Notes: a model not told the origin generated them from the sequence alone. Numbered from the stretch's first letter, positions 7,636 through 15,536 are shown. The stretch: DNA of 47,143 nt from an uncultured Eubacteriales bacterium (GCA_900316255.1 ONCI01000039.1:1-47143), one strand, 5' to 3'. Numbers and translations: made by a program.

Positions 7636-7955
7636 GCGCAGGGCGCGATCCCCTGATCGCGCCGCGTCGTCCCCGCCGCTCCCCCTCGCCGTCGTCCTGA
7701 GGAGGCTTCGCCGACGAAGGATCTCGACGGCGCCAGGCGAGATCTATCGCAGCACGCGGAGATACCAACCCTGCGCCGGGGGCGAGATCCTTCGCGCTGC
7801 TCAGGATGACACCTCATCCGGCATCCGCCTCCCGCGAGATCGGCGGATGCCGCCTTCTCCTCGAGGAGAAGGCAGAGGCGGACGACCAATGGTCGTCCCT
7901 ACGGGGAAGGCCCGGATCTTCCCTCCGCGTAGGGCGCGATCCCCTGATCGCGCCG
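7636..7955. repeat. Intergenic region with extragenic repeats
   Basis: No gene is seen between 7505 and 8042. Two copies of a 29-bp hairpin (7636-7664 and 7927-7955, one difference) have GGCGCGAT pairing with GATCGCGCC. Between them, 7691-7810 is bounded by inverted copies of GTCCTGAG...GAAGGATCTCG, a motif common in bacterial extragenic repeats. Near 7862 a further palindrome around CCTTCTCC/GGAGAAGG resembles the one near 20186. Confidence 0.7.
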
Positions 7956-8001
7956 TCCCCTCCCCTTTTTCAAGATTTTTCGTTTTCTCACAGGAAAAGG
8001 C

Positions 8002-8030
8002 TTGACAAAGGCGAAAAACGGGTGTATTCT
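8002..8030 (+). promoter_or_regulatory. Promoter of tRNA-Val
   Basis: TTGACA, 17-bp spacer, TATTCT. The last base is 12 nt before the mature tRNA 5' end. Confidence 0.85.
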
Positions 8031-8042
8031 ATCCAAGCTGAT

Positions 8043-8118
8043 GGACGATTGGCGCAGCTGGTAGCGCATCCGCTTGACGTGCGGGAGGTCACAAGTTCGA
8101 GTCTTGTATCGTCCACCA
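8043..8118 (+). tRNA. tRNA-Val (GAC)
   Basis: Cloverleaf with acceptor GGACGAT/ATCGTCC, D-arm GCGC, anticodon loop TTGACGT (anticodon GAC), T-arm ACAAG/CTTGT and encoded CCA. Single-gene transcript with its own promoter and terminator. A decayed copy lies at 9303-9371. Confidence 0.94.
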
Positions 8119-8120
8119 AA

Positions 8121-8158
8121 GAAACCTGAACGAAAAGTTCAGGTTTCTTTCTTTTTCT
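8121..8158 (+). terminator. Terminator of tRNA-Val
   Basis: GAAACCTGAAC/GTTCAGGTTTC stem with loop GAAAA, then TTTCTTTTTCT. Confidence 0.88.
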
Positions 8159-8475
8159 GCTTTTTTCGTCACTTTTACCTTTCAAAAGTTCACAAATTCG
8201 AAAAGCAAGGAAGGGTAGTAACCATGCAGAAGTTATGGTATATTCAAAATTTGTCACTTTTCCGGCGTTTTTATATCTGAATAGTTGCCTAAAAACCGCG
8301 TTACAGGTTTTTGATTGTATCGCATTTTCTTATCGGTTCTCAATCCTCCATGCCGGAATTTATCCTGCGTATCCAACAAATCACGGAAAAGACAAACTGC
8401 CCGGGCGGTCAATAGGACGGCTCTTTTGCCCTGACAACGGAGCGGACACCGAGACAAATGAAGGGAGCGTTTTGC
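8159..8475 (+). other. Intergenic region, no confident gene
   Basis: This stretch is more AT-rich than its surroundings. One 18-codon frame (8224-8280) begins with ATG after GGAAGGGTAG, but nothing else supports it. The promoter of the histidine phosphatase gene probably lies here. I cannot place it. Confidence 0.35.
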
Positions 8476-9180
8476 ATGAAAATTCTTCTGATCCGGCACG
8501 GCGATCCGGATTACACCGTGGACGGCCTGACGGAAACGGGGCGGCGGGAGGCGGCGCTTCTGGCGGAGCGGATCGCCCCCATGGATGTGACGGAATACTT
8601 CGTCTCCACCATGGGCAGAGCCATGGATACGGCCCGGCCCACCCTGGAAAAGGCGGGGCGGGAGGCCTTGGCCTGCGACTGGCTGCGGGAGTTCGGCATC
8701 CCGGTCCACCGGCCCGACAAGGGCGGAGAGCTCAGCGCGGTCCCCTGGGACTGGCTCCCGCAGGACTGGTCCGCAAATCCCATCCTGCTGGATCGGGAGC
8801 GCTGGCACGAGCACCCGGTTTTCGCCGAGATGGATCTGAAAAGCGCCTACGACCGGGTGATCGAGGCGTTTGAGCGGGTCCTGGCCCGTTACGGCTATGT
8901 CCGCCAGGGCCTGTGCTACCGGGTTGAGCGCGGAAGCAGCGACACGCTGGTCTTCTTCTGCCACTTCGGCCTGGCCTGCGTGCTGATGAGCCAACTCATG
9001 AACGTGTCGCCCATGGTCCTGTGGCACGGCCTGGCCATGGCTCCCAGCTCCGTGACCACCATCTACTCCGAGGAGCGGCGGCCGGGGATCGCTTCCTTCC
9101 GGGCTTCCGCCGTGGGCGACGTCTCACATCTGCTTGGCCGGGGCGTGGAGCCCTCCTTCGCGGCCCGCCGGGAGGACTGA
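8476..9180 (+). CDS. Histidine phosphatase family protein
   Basis: 234 residues from ATG 8476, which has AAGGGAG 9 nt upstream. ATG 8458 lacks a site. The N-terminal LLIRHGDPDY holds the RHG motif with the phosphorylated His, and FFCHFGLAC near 160 supplies the second His. The family includes phosphoglycerate mutase-like enzymes and small-molecule phosphatases. The substrate cannot be told. It stands alone between tRNA-Val and a decayed tRNA-Val copy. Confidence 0.87.
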   Translation: MKILLIRHGDPDYTVDGLTETGRREAALLAERIAPMDVTEYFVSTMGRAMDTARPTLEKAGREALACDWLREFGIPVHRPDKGGELSAVPWDWLPQDWSANPILLDRERWHEHPVFAEMDLKSAYDRVIEAFERVLARYGYVRQGLCYRVERGSSDTLVFFCHFGLACVLMSQLMNVSPMVLWHGLAMAPSSVTTIYSEERRPGIASFRASAVGDVSHLLGRGVEPSFAARRED

Positions 9181-9265
9181 AGCGCTTCCCTCCGGCAGGC
9201 ACGAGAGGAAACGGGAACGAAAAAACCTGCCGTCCGTCGGCGGCCCGCTCAAAAGCGGACAAGGT

Positions 9266-9311
9266 GCGTCAATGACCGCCCGCGGGTTTCCCCACGGGCG
9301 GTCATTGACGC
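9266..9311. repeat. Perfect 17-bp inverted repeat before the tRNA remnant
   Basis: GCGTCAATGACCGCCCG and its exact complement enclose a 12-nt loop. The right arm runs into the tRNA-Val-like remnant that starts at 9303. No T tract follows, so it is a poor terminator. Confidence 0.75.
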
Positions 9312-9371
9312 AGCCGGCAGCGCATCCGCTTGAAATGAAGAACTACACAAGACTCGAGCTTGCATCATCTT
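9303..9371 (+). pseudogene. Decayed tRNA-Val copy
   Basis: The D-arm to anticodon segment CAGCGCATCCGCTTGA matches the tRNA-Val at 8043 exactly, and the flanking parts are similar (ATTGACGCAGCCGG against ATTGGCGCAGCTGG; ACAAG, CGAG). The anticodon stem, T-stem and acceptor no longer pair, so it cannot be a working tRNA. It could be an old duplication or the remnant of an attachment site. Confidence 0.65.
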
Positions 9372-9372
9372 C

Positions 9373-9401
9373 TTGGATTTCCCTGCGGCTTGTGTTATAC
9401 T
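9373..9401 (+). promoter_or_regulatory. Promoter of the deoxyribosyltransferase-like gene
   Basis: TTGGAT, 17-bp spacer, TATACT, 46 nt before the start codon. It follows the tRNA remnant directly. Confidence 0.7.
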
Positions 9402-9447
9402 TTTTCCAGCCTTCACGAGAAAACGATACAGAACAGGAGATGGCACT

Positions 9448-10011
9448 ATGAAAAAGAGACTGGTTAAGCTCGTTTGTCTGGTTTTGTCGGTCCTCTGCCT
9501 CGTGGGCGTATTCGCCTTTTACGGGAACAGCCCGGCGGCCATGGCGGAAGAGAGCCCTGCCGAGGGGAAGAAAATCTATTTTGCGGCGCCGCTTTTCAAC
9601 GAAGCGGAAAAAGAGTATAACCTCAAAATCGTCTCCATTCTGGAGAGCTACGGCTATGAAGTCTTCCTGCCCCAGCGCGACGGCTATCTGGCGCCGGATC
9701 TGGAAGGCAGGACGGCGGAAGAGATCACCGAGATGATCTTCACGAAGGACCGGGATGAAGTGCTGAAGGCGGATATCCTGTTTATGGTCCTGAACGGCCG
9801 GATCCCCGATGAGGGGGCCTGTGTGGAGCTCGGCATAGCCTATGCCAGCGGCAAGAGATGCTACGGCATCAAGGGCGACTCCCGTTCGATCGAGCTGAAC
9901 ATGGATCTCAACCCCATGATCACCGGCTGCTTTATCGAGCTCTTCTCCGATCTGGACGAGGACGCATTGATCGATTCGCTGAAAGAGTACCTGGAGCATA
10001 ACACCTTGTGA
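9448..10011 (+). CDS. Nucleoside 2-deoxyribosyltransferase-like protein with signal peptide
   Basis: 187 residues from ATG 9448 (CAGGAG 8 nt upstream). Residues 1-33 form a signal peptide or anchor: MKKR, hydrophobic core and an A-M-A end. The rest matches the deoxyribosyltransferase fold: IYFAAPLFN, a D..KADILFMVLNGR segment and IPDEGACVELGIAYASGK with the family's catalytic Glu. Family members swap bases on deoxyribonucleosides in the cytoplasm. An exported form is unusual. The DUF4062/TIR-like relatives of this fold leave the activity open. Confidence 0.78.
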   Translation: MKKRLVKLVCLVLSVLCLVGVFAFYGNSPAAMAEESPAEGKKIYFAAPLFNEAEKEYNLKIVSILESYGYEVFLPQRDGYLAPDLEGRTAEEITEMIFTKDRDEVLKADILFMVLNGRIPDEGACVELGIAYASGKRCYGIKGDSRSIELNMDLNPMITGCFIELFSDLDEDALIDSLKEYLEHNTL

Positions 10012-10032
10012 CAAGGGGGCAGATCCCCAGAG

Positions 10033-10590
10033 GTGGATGATGGTAAAGGAAGGTACAGACAACATGAGAGAGCTCTCTCCCGCGCCGCCTGTTCTTGCGG
10101 GGAAAGGCTCTGTCTGCGGCCCTTCGCCGCCCCGGACGCGGAAGGCCTGAGCAGACTCGTCCGGGAGGACGCGGTATATCGGTTTCTTCCCACCTTCCTG
10201 TTTGAAAAGCAGTACGCTCCGGCAGAGGCGATCGCCCGCCTTTATGAGGAGGGCCTGCGGGATTCCCTGATCCTCGGCGTCTTCTCCGGAGAGCGCTTCT
10301 GCGGCCTGGCGGAGATCTACGGCTATCGGGCGCCGATCCGGAAAGCCAGCGTTGGCTACCGGCTCCTTCGGGAGGAATGAGGCAAGGGGATCGCAACGGA
10401 AGCGCTCGGGATCCTGGTCCGTGAGCTTTTGGAAAATCGCGGGATCGAGATCATCACGGCAAGCACGATGGTGGAAAACCGGGCTTCCGCCCGGGTGCTG
10501 GAGAAAAACGGCTTCACGCTGGTCGCGCGTGCCGTGGATGAGGACTGGGGCTATCCGGCCCCCACGCCTGCAGACAAATGGATCCGATGA
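10033..10590 (+). pseudogene. GNAT acetyltransferase, interrupted by TGA
   Basis: The two halves together make a GNAT domain: LCLRPFAAPDAEGL at the N-terminus, then GYRLLREE, TGA at 10378-10380, and GKGIATEALGIL in the same frame followed by ASARVLEKNGF. The family normally has Trp or a similar residue before GKGIATEA, so TGG has probably become TGA. The N-terminal part is in frame with GTG 10033, while the better-looking ATG 10064 is in another frame, hinting at a second lesion. The second half has no clear start. Relatives acetylate ribosomal protein or small amines. Confidence 0.75.
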
Positions 10591-10633
10591 ACGGGCTTGC
10601 TCTGTTCAGAGGGAGAACGACGAAGGAGGACGT

Positions 10634-11014
10634 ATGGATTACAGAAGATTTGGCGATAAGATCGTTGCGCGGATCGATCCGGGCGAAGAGATCCACGAGC
10701 AGCTTGAGAAAATCGCGCTGCGGGAGGGCGTGGTGGGCGTCTACAAGGTCGCGGAGAAGCAATACTTTGCAAATTCTTTTCAGGGGCCCTTTGAGATCGT
10801 GAGCCTGACGGGCACGATCTCCACCAAGGACGGGGCCTATTACGCCCATCTGCACATGAGCGCGGGAAATGAAAAAGGCGAGGTCTTCGGCGGCCATCTG
10901 AACCGCGCAAGGGTCAGTGCGACCTGCGAGATGGTCATCTCCATCATTGACGGGACCGTGGAGCGCCGCTTCGATCCCGAGATCGGGCTGAACCTCTTTG
11001 AAATGACAGAGTAA
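10634..11014 (+). CDS. PPC-domain (DUF296) protein, shortened
   Basis: 126 residues from ATG 10634 with AAGGAGGA 5 nt upstream. The PCC/PPC domain is found in AT-hook DNA-binding proteins of plants and in bacterial proteins of unknown role. FEIVSLTGT, AHLHMSAGNEKGEVFGGHL and ATCEMVI are clear. Between LREG and VGVYKV the usual segment of about 15 residues (with an IGA-type core) is missing, although the frame is kept. Short GGCGT repeats stand at the join. It may be unable to form the normal trimer. Confidence 0.75.
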   Translation: MDYRRFGDKIVARIDPGEEIHEQLEKIALREGVVGVYKVAEKQYFANSFQGPFEIVSLTGTISTKDGAYYAHLHMSAGNEKGEVFGGHLNRARVSATCEMVISIIDGTVERRFDPEIGLNLFEMTE

Positions 11015-11035
11015 GCGTTAAGGAGTGGAATACAA

Positions 11036-11218
11036 ATGGACAGATATGAAAATGAGAAGAGCCAGACCATTATCAAGAAAACGGTAAAATCCGGTGTTTC
11101 TTTCGGAAGTGCGCTGGCAATGGTGATCAGCTACAATGCCTGGCATTCCATCGGCTGGGCGATCGTGCACGGCCTTCTGAGCTGGGCATATGTGATCTAT
11201 TACATCATCATCTACTGA
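11036..11218 (+). CDS. Small membrane protein
   Basis: 60 residues. AAGGAGTGG lies 8 nt before the ATG. A charged N-terminus (about 18 residues, Lys-rich) leads to one or two hydrophobic segments (20-60) ending in YYIIIY. It follows the PPC gene by 21 nt and precedes a terminator. The family is not recognised. Confidence 0.7.
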   Translation: MDRYENEKSQTIIKKTVKSGVSFGSALAMVISYNAWHSIGWAIVHGLLSWAYVIYYIIIY

Positions 11219-11284
11219 CAGACCGTTCCTGCGGCCGCGTCGTTCGGGAAGAGGGCATTTATGCTCTCTCCCCTTTCGTTCTTT

Positions 11285-11315
11285 GTCCGGAATGCATTGC
11301 ATTCCGGACATTTTT
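11285..11315 (+). terminator. Terminator after the small membrane protein gene
   Basis: GTCCGGAATGC/GCATTCCGGAC perfect 11-bp stem, 3-nt loop, then ATTTTT. Confidence 0.9.
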
Positions 11316-11388
11316 CGTTTATGATAGCAGGGTACGGCATCTCCGGATCCGTACCCTACGATCGCTTTATCAGCAAAGGAACGCAGCC

Positions 11389-12729
11389 ATGGCCTTCAAC
11401 AGTTACAGCTTTCTGTTTCTTTTTTTCCCGATCTTTTTCCTTCTCTACCGGAAGCTGCCCCTCCGGTGGTGCCTCCCCCTGCTCTGCGCGGGGAGCCTGG
11501 TTTTCTACGCCATCGGGGTGTGGGGACGGCTCTGGCAGCTGCTTCTGCTGCTGGGGATGGCCCTGTTCGGCTTTCTGGGCTGCCTGCTGTTTCGGCGGGA
11601 AACGCTGCGGAAAAAGTGGATCCTCGCCCTGTGGCTGGCCCTTACTGCCGCGCCGCTGGCCTATGTGAAGCTGGCTGGGCTCTTCCTGCCCCGGGCGCCG
11701 GGTCTGCCCCTGGGTCTCAGCTTCTATACCTTTCAGATGATCGCCCTGCTGGTCTTCGCCTGGCAGGGGGGCTTTGTGAGCGCCGGGGAGTACGCCGCCG
11801 GGGTACTGATGTTCCCCAAGCTGATCTCCGGTCCCCTGGCGGAGCCGGAGGAGCTGCTGGACGAGCTGGACGATCCCCGGCGGAGCCTGGGACGGCTTGC
11901 CGAGGGTCTGGAAGACTTCATCCTGGGCATGGCCTGCAAGGTCGTGGTGGCGGATCACCTGGCGGGCATCCTGGGCCAGATCCGGGTCCGGGGTGTCGGG
12001 GCCGTCTCCGTGCCCCTGGCCTGGCTGGGCGTCATCGGCTACGCGCTGCAGCTCTACTTCGACTTCTGGGGCTATTCCCGGATGGCGGTGGGCCTGGGGA
12101 AGCTGCTGGGCTTCCGCCTGCCGGATAACTTCAACCATCCCTACTGCTCCACCAGCGTCTCGGAGTTCTGGCGCCGCTGGCACATCACCCTGGGCTGCTG
12201 GTTCAAAACCTATGTCTACATCCCCCTGGGGGGCAGCCGCCGGGGCTTCGGGCGCATGGTGCTGGCCACGCTGACGGTGTGGCTGCTCACCGGCGTCTGG
12301 CACAGCGCGGGCTGGAACTACGTGCTCTGGGGGCTCATGATGTTCCTGCTCATCCTGCTGGAGCGCCTCTTTTTCGGAAAGGTGCTGAAGGCGCTGCCCC
12401 TGCTGGGTCACCTGTATCTGCCCCTGGCCATCGCCCTGTCCTGGGTCTTCTTCATTACCCCGGGGCCGGAGGCCGCCCTTGCCTATTTCTCCCGTCTCTT
12501 CGGCGGCGGGGCCCCCGCTTCCGATCCCGGCGACTGGCTGGCGGTGCTGCGCCGCTGCTGGCCCTATCTGGCCCTCGCCCTGGCGGACAGCACGCCTCTG
12601 CCCGGAATGCTCTGGCAGAAAATCTCCGGAAGCCGCCTTGCCTGGCTGCTGCTCTTCCTGCTCTTCTGGGTCTGCGTCTATTTCATGGCCACGGCCGCCG
12701 GGGACCCGTTCCTGTATTTCAGCTTTTAA
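11389..12729 (+). CDS. MBOAT family O-acyltransferase (AlgI/DltB-like)
   Basis: 446 residues with many membrane helices. It contains the MBOAT motifs FWRRWHITLG (His265), the YIPLGGSR loop and GVWHSAGWNY with the catalytic His305. Such proteins carry acyl groups, usually acetyl, across the membrane to polysaccharide, teichoic acid or peptidoglycan. The next gene encodes an SGNH-like extracytoplasmic partner, as in AlgI/AlgX or PatA/PatB pairs. The target polymer cannot be told. The C-terminal DPFLYFSF end is typical. Confidence 0.92.
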   Translation: MAFNSYSFLFLFFPIFFLLYRKLPLRWCLPLLCAGSLVFYAIGVWGRLWQLLLLLGMALFGFLGCLLFRRETLRKKWILALWLALTAAPLAYVKLAGLFLPRAPGLPLGLSFYTFQMIALLVFAWQGGFVSAGEYAAGVLMFPKLISGPLAEPEELLDELDDPRRSLGRLAEGLEDFILGMACKVVVADHLAGILGQIRVRGVGAVSVPLAWLGVIGYALQLYFDFWGYSRMAVGLGKLLGFRLPDNFNHPYCSTSVSEFWRRWHITLGCWFKTYVYIPLGGSRRGFGRMVLATLTVWLLTGVWHSAGWNYVLWGLMMFLLILLERLFFGKVLKALPLLGHLYLPLAIALSWVFFITPGPEAALAYFSRLFGGGAPASDPGDWLAVLRRCWPYLALALADSTPLPGMLWQKISGSRLAWLLLFLLFWVCVYFMATAAGDPFLYFSF

Positions 12730-12744
12730 GGGGGTGTGATCGCC

Positions 12745-13743
12745 ATGCCCAAACAGAAAAAGACAAGATCCAACGCCCTCGTCTGTATGAAGGCCATCCT
12801 GGCCACGGCCATCTTGCTGACGGGCCTGGGCTTCACCCTGCGCCGCACCCTGCTGGCAGGTCTGCCCCAGTATGAGGGGGCGCCGGACCTGGCCGTGCCC
12901 TTCATGCTGCTGCAGGACAGCGGCCCTCTGCGGGAGGCGAGGGCGCGGGCGGCCTGGGAGGCAGCCCACGCCCCCCAGGAGCCCAGCGCCGCGCCTGCGC
13001 CTGCGCCGGAGACGCCGGCGCCCACGGAGGCCGCCTTGACCCCTTCGCCCGCGCCAACGCCGGAGCCGACCCCGGCGCCGACCCCGGCGCCGACCCCCGA
13101 GCCCACCCCGGAACCCACGCCTGAGCCTACGCCGGAACCCACCCCGGAGCCGATCCCGGATCCGGCGGAGGAGAGCTTTTTCGACCACACCCTCTTCATT
13201 GGGGATTCCAAGATCGACGAGATGCGCAAGGCCGTGCGCATCGGCCAGGCGCAGTACTTCTGCGATACCAATTACAGCGTATACAATGTCTTTGACAAGC
13301 TGGCCACGGACCGGGACTTCAGCGAGGCCAGTCTGGACTGGGTCCTGAGTCATTGGGACTATGACCAGATCTACATCGCCCTGGGCTACAACGAATGCGG
13401 CTACCCCTACAAGGGGCTGATGGACCAGTTCGATTACGTGCTCCGCCGGGTGCACGACAGCCAGCCCCAGGCCCGCATCATCCTCCACGCCGTCATGCAC
13501 GCCAACCGTTACGTCAGCAACGCCTACGACTACTATTCCGTGGAGAACCTGGAAAAGGTCAACAGCGGCCTGCGGGAGCTGGCGGAGGCCTATGACTGGG
13601 TCTGGTTCGTGGACTGCAACGCCCCCTTCTGCGACGAGGAGGGCTACCTCTACGACTACATGTCCATGGACGGGGAACATCTGCTGCCGGATTACTCCAT
13701 CCTCTGGGCGGAGGAGATCCGCCGCCAGGCCGTCACCGGCTGA
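12745..13743 (+). CDS. SGNH-like hydrolase/acyltransferase, membrane-anchored
   Basis: 332 residues from ATG 12745 (AAGGGGG upstream, 15 nt after the MBOAT stop). A basic N-terminus is followed by one membrane helix near 15-36. A linker of repeated Pro-Thr-Pro-Glu/Ala units (about residues 88-140) leads to an extracytoplasmic domain. SGNH blocks are visible: FIGDSKID with Ser155, LGYNECG as block III, and DGEH with Asp309 and His312. It probably completes acyl transfer started by the MBOAT protein. The Pro-Thr linker would span the wall. Confidence 0.83.
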   Translation: MPKQKKTRSNALVCMKAILATAILLTGLGFTLRRTLLAGLPQYEGAPDLAVPFMLLQDSGPLREARARAAWEAAHAPQEPSAAPAPAPETPAPTEAALTPSPAPTPEPTPAPTPAPTPEPTPEPTPEPTPEPTPEPIPDPAEESFFDHTLFIGDSKIDEMRKAVRIGQAQYFCDTNYSVYNVFDKLATDRDFSEASLDWVLSHWDYDQIYIALGYNECGYPYKGLMDQFDYVLRRVHDSQPQARIILHAVMHANRYVSNAYDYYSVENLEKVNSGLRELAEAYDWVWFVDCNAPFCDEEGYLYDYMSMDGEHLLPDYSILWAEEIRRQAVTG

Positions 13744-13751
13744 GGAAATCT

Positions 13752-14453
13752 GTGAGAGCATTCCTGATATCCCTGCTCATCCTCGCACTCTTCCTTTCCG
13801 GCTGTACCGTATCGAAAACGGATCCCCCCGGCGAAGATCGCTGCGCTGAAACGTCCCGCCCCGTTGATGAAAAAGCGGAAGATTCGTTTCCTGACCCTGC
13901 GCCCGAAAAACCGGTGATTTATCTTTATCCGCAGGACACATGCCCGATAGAGGTCCTCCTGGATTTTGACGGTGAATTGACATGCACCTATCCTGTATAC
14001 CGGGAAGGCTGGCATATCATTGCTAATCCAGACGGGACGTTGATCGATCAGAACGGGCTGGCCTACAATTATCTGTACTGGGAGGGCGTCAGCTCCCGCA
14101 GCTATGACTTGTCCCGGGGCTTTTGTGTTGCAGGGGAAGACAGCGCAGCCTTTTTGGAGGAAGTCCTGCCTTCTCTCGGATTGAACCGGAAAGAGGCCAA
14201 CGAGTTTATTGTGTATTGGCTGCCCCGCTTGCAGGCACATGCGTACAACCTGATCTCCTTCCAGCAGGAGGCTTACACCGACGGCGCAAGGCTCACGATC
14301 ACACCGGAGCCGGACACGCTGATCCGGGTTTTCATGGCCTTCATGCCGCTGAACACACCGTTAGAGATCGAACCGCAGGCTCTTGAAGCGCCGGAGCGCA
14401 TTGGCTTTACCGTGGTGGAATGGGGCGGTTGCGAGGTCATCTCCCTGCCCTGA
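13752..14453 (+). CDS. Lipoprotein of unknown function
   Basis: 233 residues, GTG start at 13752 with GAGGAAA upstream. LFLSGC is a lipobox (Cys18). The mature protein begins with an acidic linker, then KPVIYLYP, TCTYPVYREGW, PDGTLIDQNG, YLYWEG and EANEFIVYWLPRLQ. I recall similar uncharacterised Firmicutes proteins but no function. It starts 8 nt after the SGNH gene and probably belongs to the same transcript, so a role at the cell surface is likely. Confidence 0.72.
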   Translation: MRAFLISLLILALFLSGCTVSKTDPPGEDRCAETSRPVDEKAEDSFPDPAPEKPVIYLYPQDTCPIEVLLDFDGELTCTYPVYREGWHIIANPDGTLIDQNGLAYNYLYWEGVSSRSYDLSRGFCVAGEDSAAFLEEVLPSLGLNRKEANEFIVYWLPRLQAHAYNLISFQQEAYTDGARLTITPEPDTLIRVFMAFMPLNTPLEIEPQALEAPERIGFTVVEWGGCEVISLP

Positions 14454-14516
14454 CAGTCTGGATACTTCCGTCAAATCGGTAGATGCAATCCACTTGATTC
14501 CTCCCTCATATCCATG

Positions 14517-14545
14517 TTGCGCAAACGTTTTCATCATGGTATAAT
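14517..14545 (+). promoter_or_regulatory. Promoter of the DUF975 gene
   Basis: TTGCGC, 17-bp spacer, TATAAT, 49 nt before the start codon. Confidence 0.75.
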
Positions 14546-14594
14546 GCAAACACTGTCGAAACCATAACGATCCGATACAGGAGGATATAGACAA

Positions 14595-15362
14595 ATGAGA
14601 ACAAGACAAGAGATCAAAGCCATCGGCAAAGAACAATTCAAGCTGAACTATTGGAACTGCGTGCTGGCGGCGCTGCTGGTGACGGCGGTGATGGGCGTCA
14701 TTACCTGGATGAGCAACGGCCAGGAGATCGCCAGGGTCGTAAGCACCGGCCAGGATGCTTTCCGGGTCGTAAGCGGGCAGCAGGATACCTTTTATATGAT
14801 GGACAGCCAGCCGGCTCAGGCAACCGTTTCGGTGCGCGCCAACGCGGGCGGTCTGCTGGCGCTGCTTCTGGGCGGCCCCATCGCCGTCGGCCTGAACTAC
14901 TTCTTCGTGAAGAATGTCCGGGGCGAGCGGGACGAGCTCAGCGTCACCACGCCCTTCACCGAAGCCTTCCGGAACTTCCCCCGCAAGCTGGGCGGCTCCC
15001 TCTGGATGGGTCTTTTCGTGTTCCTCTGGGCCCTGCTGCTCGTCATCCCCGGCATCATCAAGGGCATTTCCTATTCCATGACCCAGTACCTTCTGGCCGA
15101 CTGCCCCAACGTGAAGGCCCGGGACGCGCTGAAGCTCTCCATGCGGATGATGAACGGCCACAAGTGGGAGTACTTCGTGATGGGCCTGAGCTTTCTCGGC
15201 TGGAACCTTCTCTCCGCGCTGACCCTCGGCATCCTGTCCGTCTTCTACGTTGACCCCTACATGCGCAGCAGCTTTGCCGAATACTATCTGGAGCTGCGCG
15301 ACGAGGCCCTGCGCACCGGCGCCATCACCCAGGGCCAGCTGGACGGAACGGAGCTGGTCTGA
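14595..15362 (+). CDS. DUF975 family membrane protein
   Basis: 255 residues, AGGAGG 10 nt upstream. The N-terminal RTRQEIKAIGKEQFKLNYW segment is typical of DUF975. Membrane helices follow near 20-37, 92-112, 138-160 and 195-222, with an inner stretch VKARDALKLSMRMMNGHKWEYF. The family is common in Firmicutes with unknown role. It has its own promoter and a strong terminator. Confidence 0.85.
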   Translation: MRTRQEIKAIGKEQFKLNYWNCVLAALLVTAVMGVITWMSNGQEIARVVSTGQDAFRVVSGQQDTFYMMDSQPAQATVSVRANAGGLLALLLGGPIAVGLNYFFVKNVRGERDELSVTTPFTEAFRNFPRKLGGSLWMGLFVFLWALLLVIPGIIKGISYSMTQYLLADCPNVKARDALKLSMRMMNGHKWEYFVMGLSFLGWNLLSALTLGILSVFYVDPYMRSSFAEYYLELRDEALRTGAITQGQLDGTELV

Positions 15363-15438
15363 GCGCGGAACGACAGCGCATTGCCCTGCTCTGTCGTTTC
15401 CCCGCGCCGCCGTCTAATGAAAGGATAGCGACATCCTT

Positions 15439-15477
15439 GCGCTCCGGAACTCACAGGTTCCGGAGCGCTTGTTTTTC
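15439..15477 (+). terminator. Terminator after the DUF975 gene
   Basis: GCGCTCCGGAAC/GTTCCGGAGCGC perfect 12-bp stem, 6-nt loop, then TTGTTTTT. Confidence 0.9.
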
Positions 15478-15497
15478 CCGTTTCTCCATGATAGAAT
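15469..15497 (+). promoter_or_regulatory. Promoter overlapping the terminator tail
   Basis: TTGTTT, 17-bp spacer, TAGAAT. The -35 box is the T tract of the preceding terminator. The gene at 15537 starts 40 nt later. Confidence 0.5.
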
Positions 15498-15536
15498 GAA
15501 CCCGTTGATTACAAGTTTTCGGAAAGGAGCAGCTCT

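Noticed and set aside
8224..8280. 18-residue leader peptide before the phosphatase gene
   Set aside because: Only a start and a weak purine-rich stretch. No attenuator hairpin or regulatory codon run follows.
9303..9371. Functional tRNA-Phe (GAA in the anticodon position)
   Set aside because: Acceptor, anticodon and T stems do not pair, and CCA is absent.
10378..10380. TGA read as Trp (changed genetic code)
   Set aside because: TGA is the normal stop of many genes here, for example at the ends of ispE and spoIIR, so a code change is not supported.
13015..13155. Tandem repeat as a CRISPR or satellite
   Set aside because: It encodes the Pro-Thr-Pro-Glu linker of the SGNH-like protein, in frame and between two domains.
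11356..13761. 801-codon minus-strand frame opposite the MBOAT and SGNH genes
   Set aside because: Antisense of recognised genes. The repetitive Gly-Arg part comes from the Pro-Thr linker codons.
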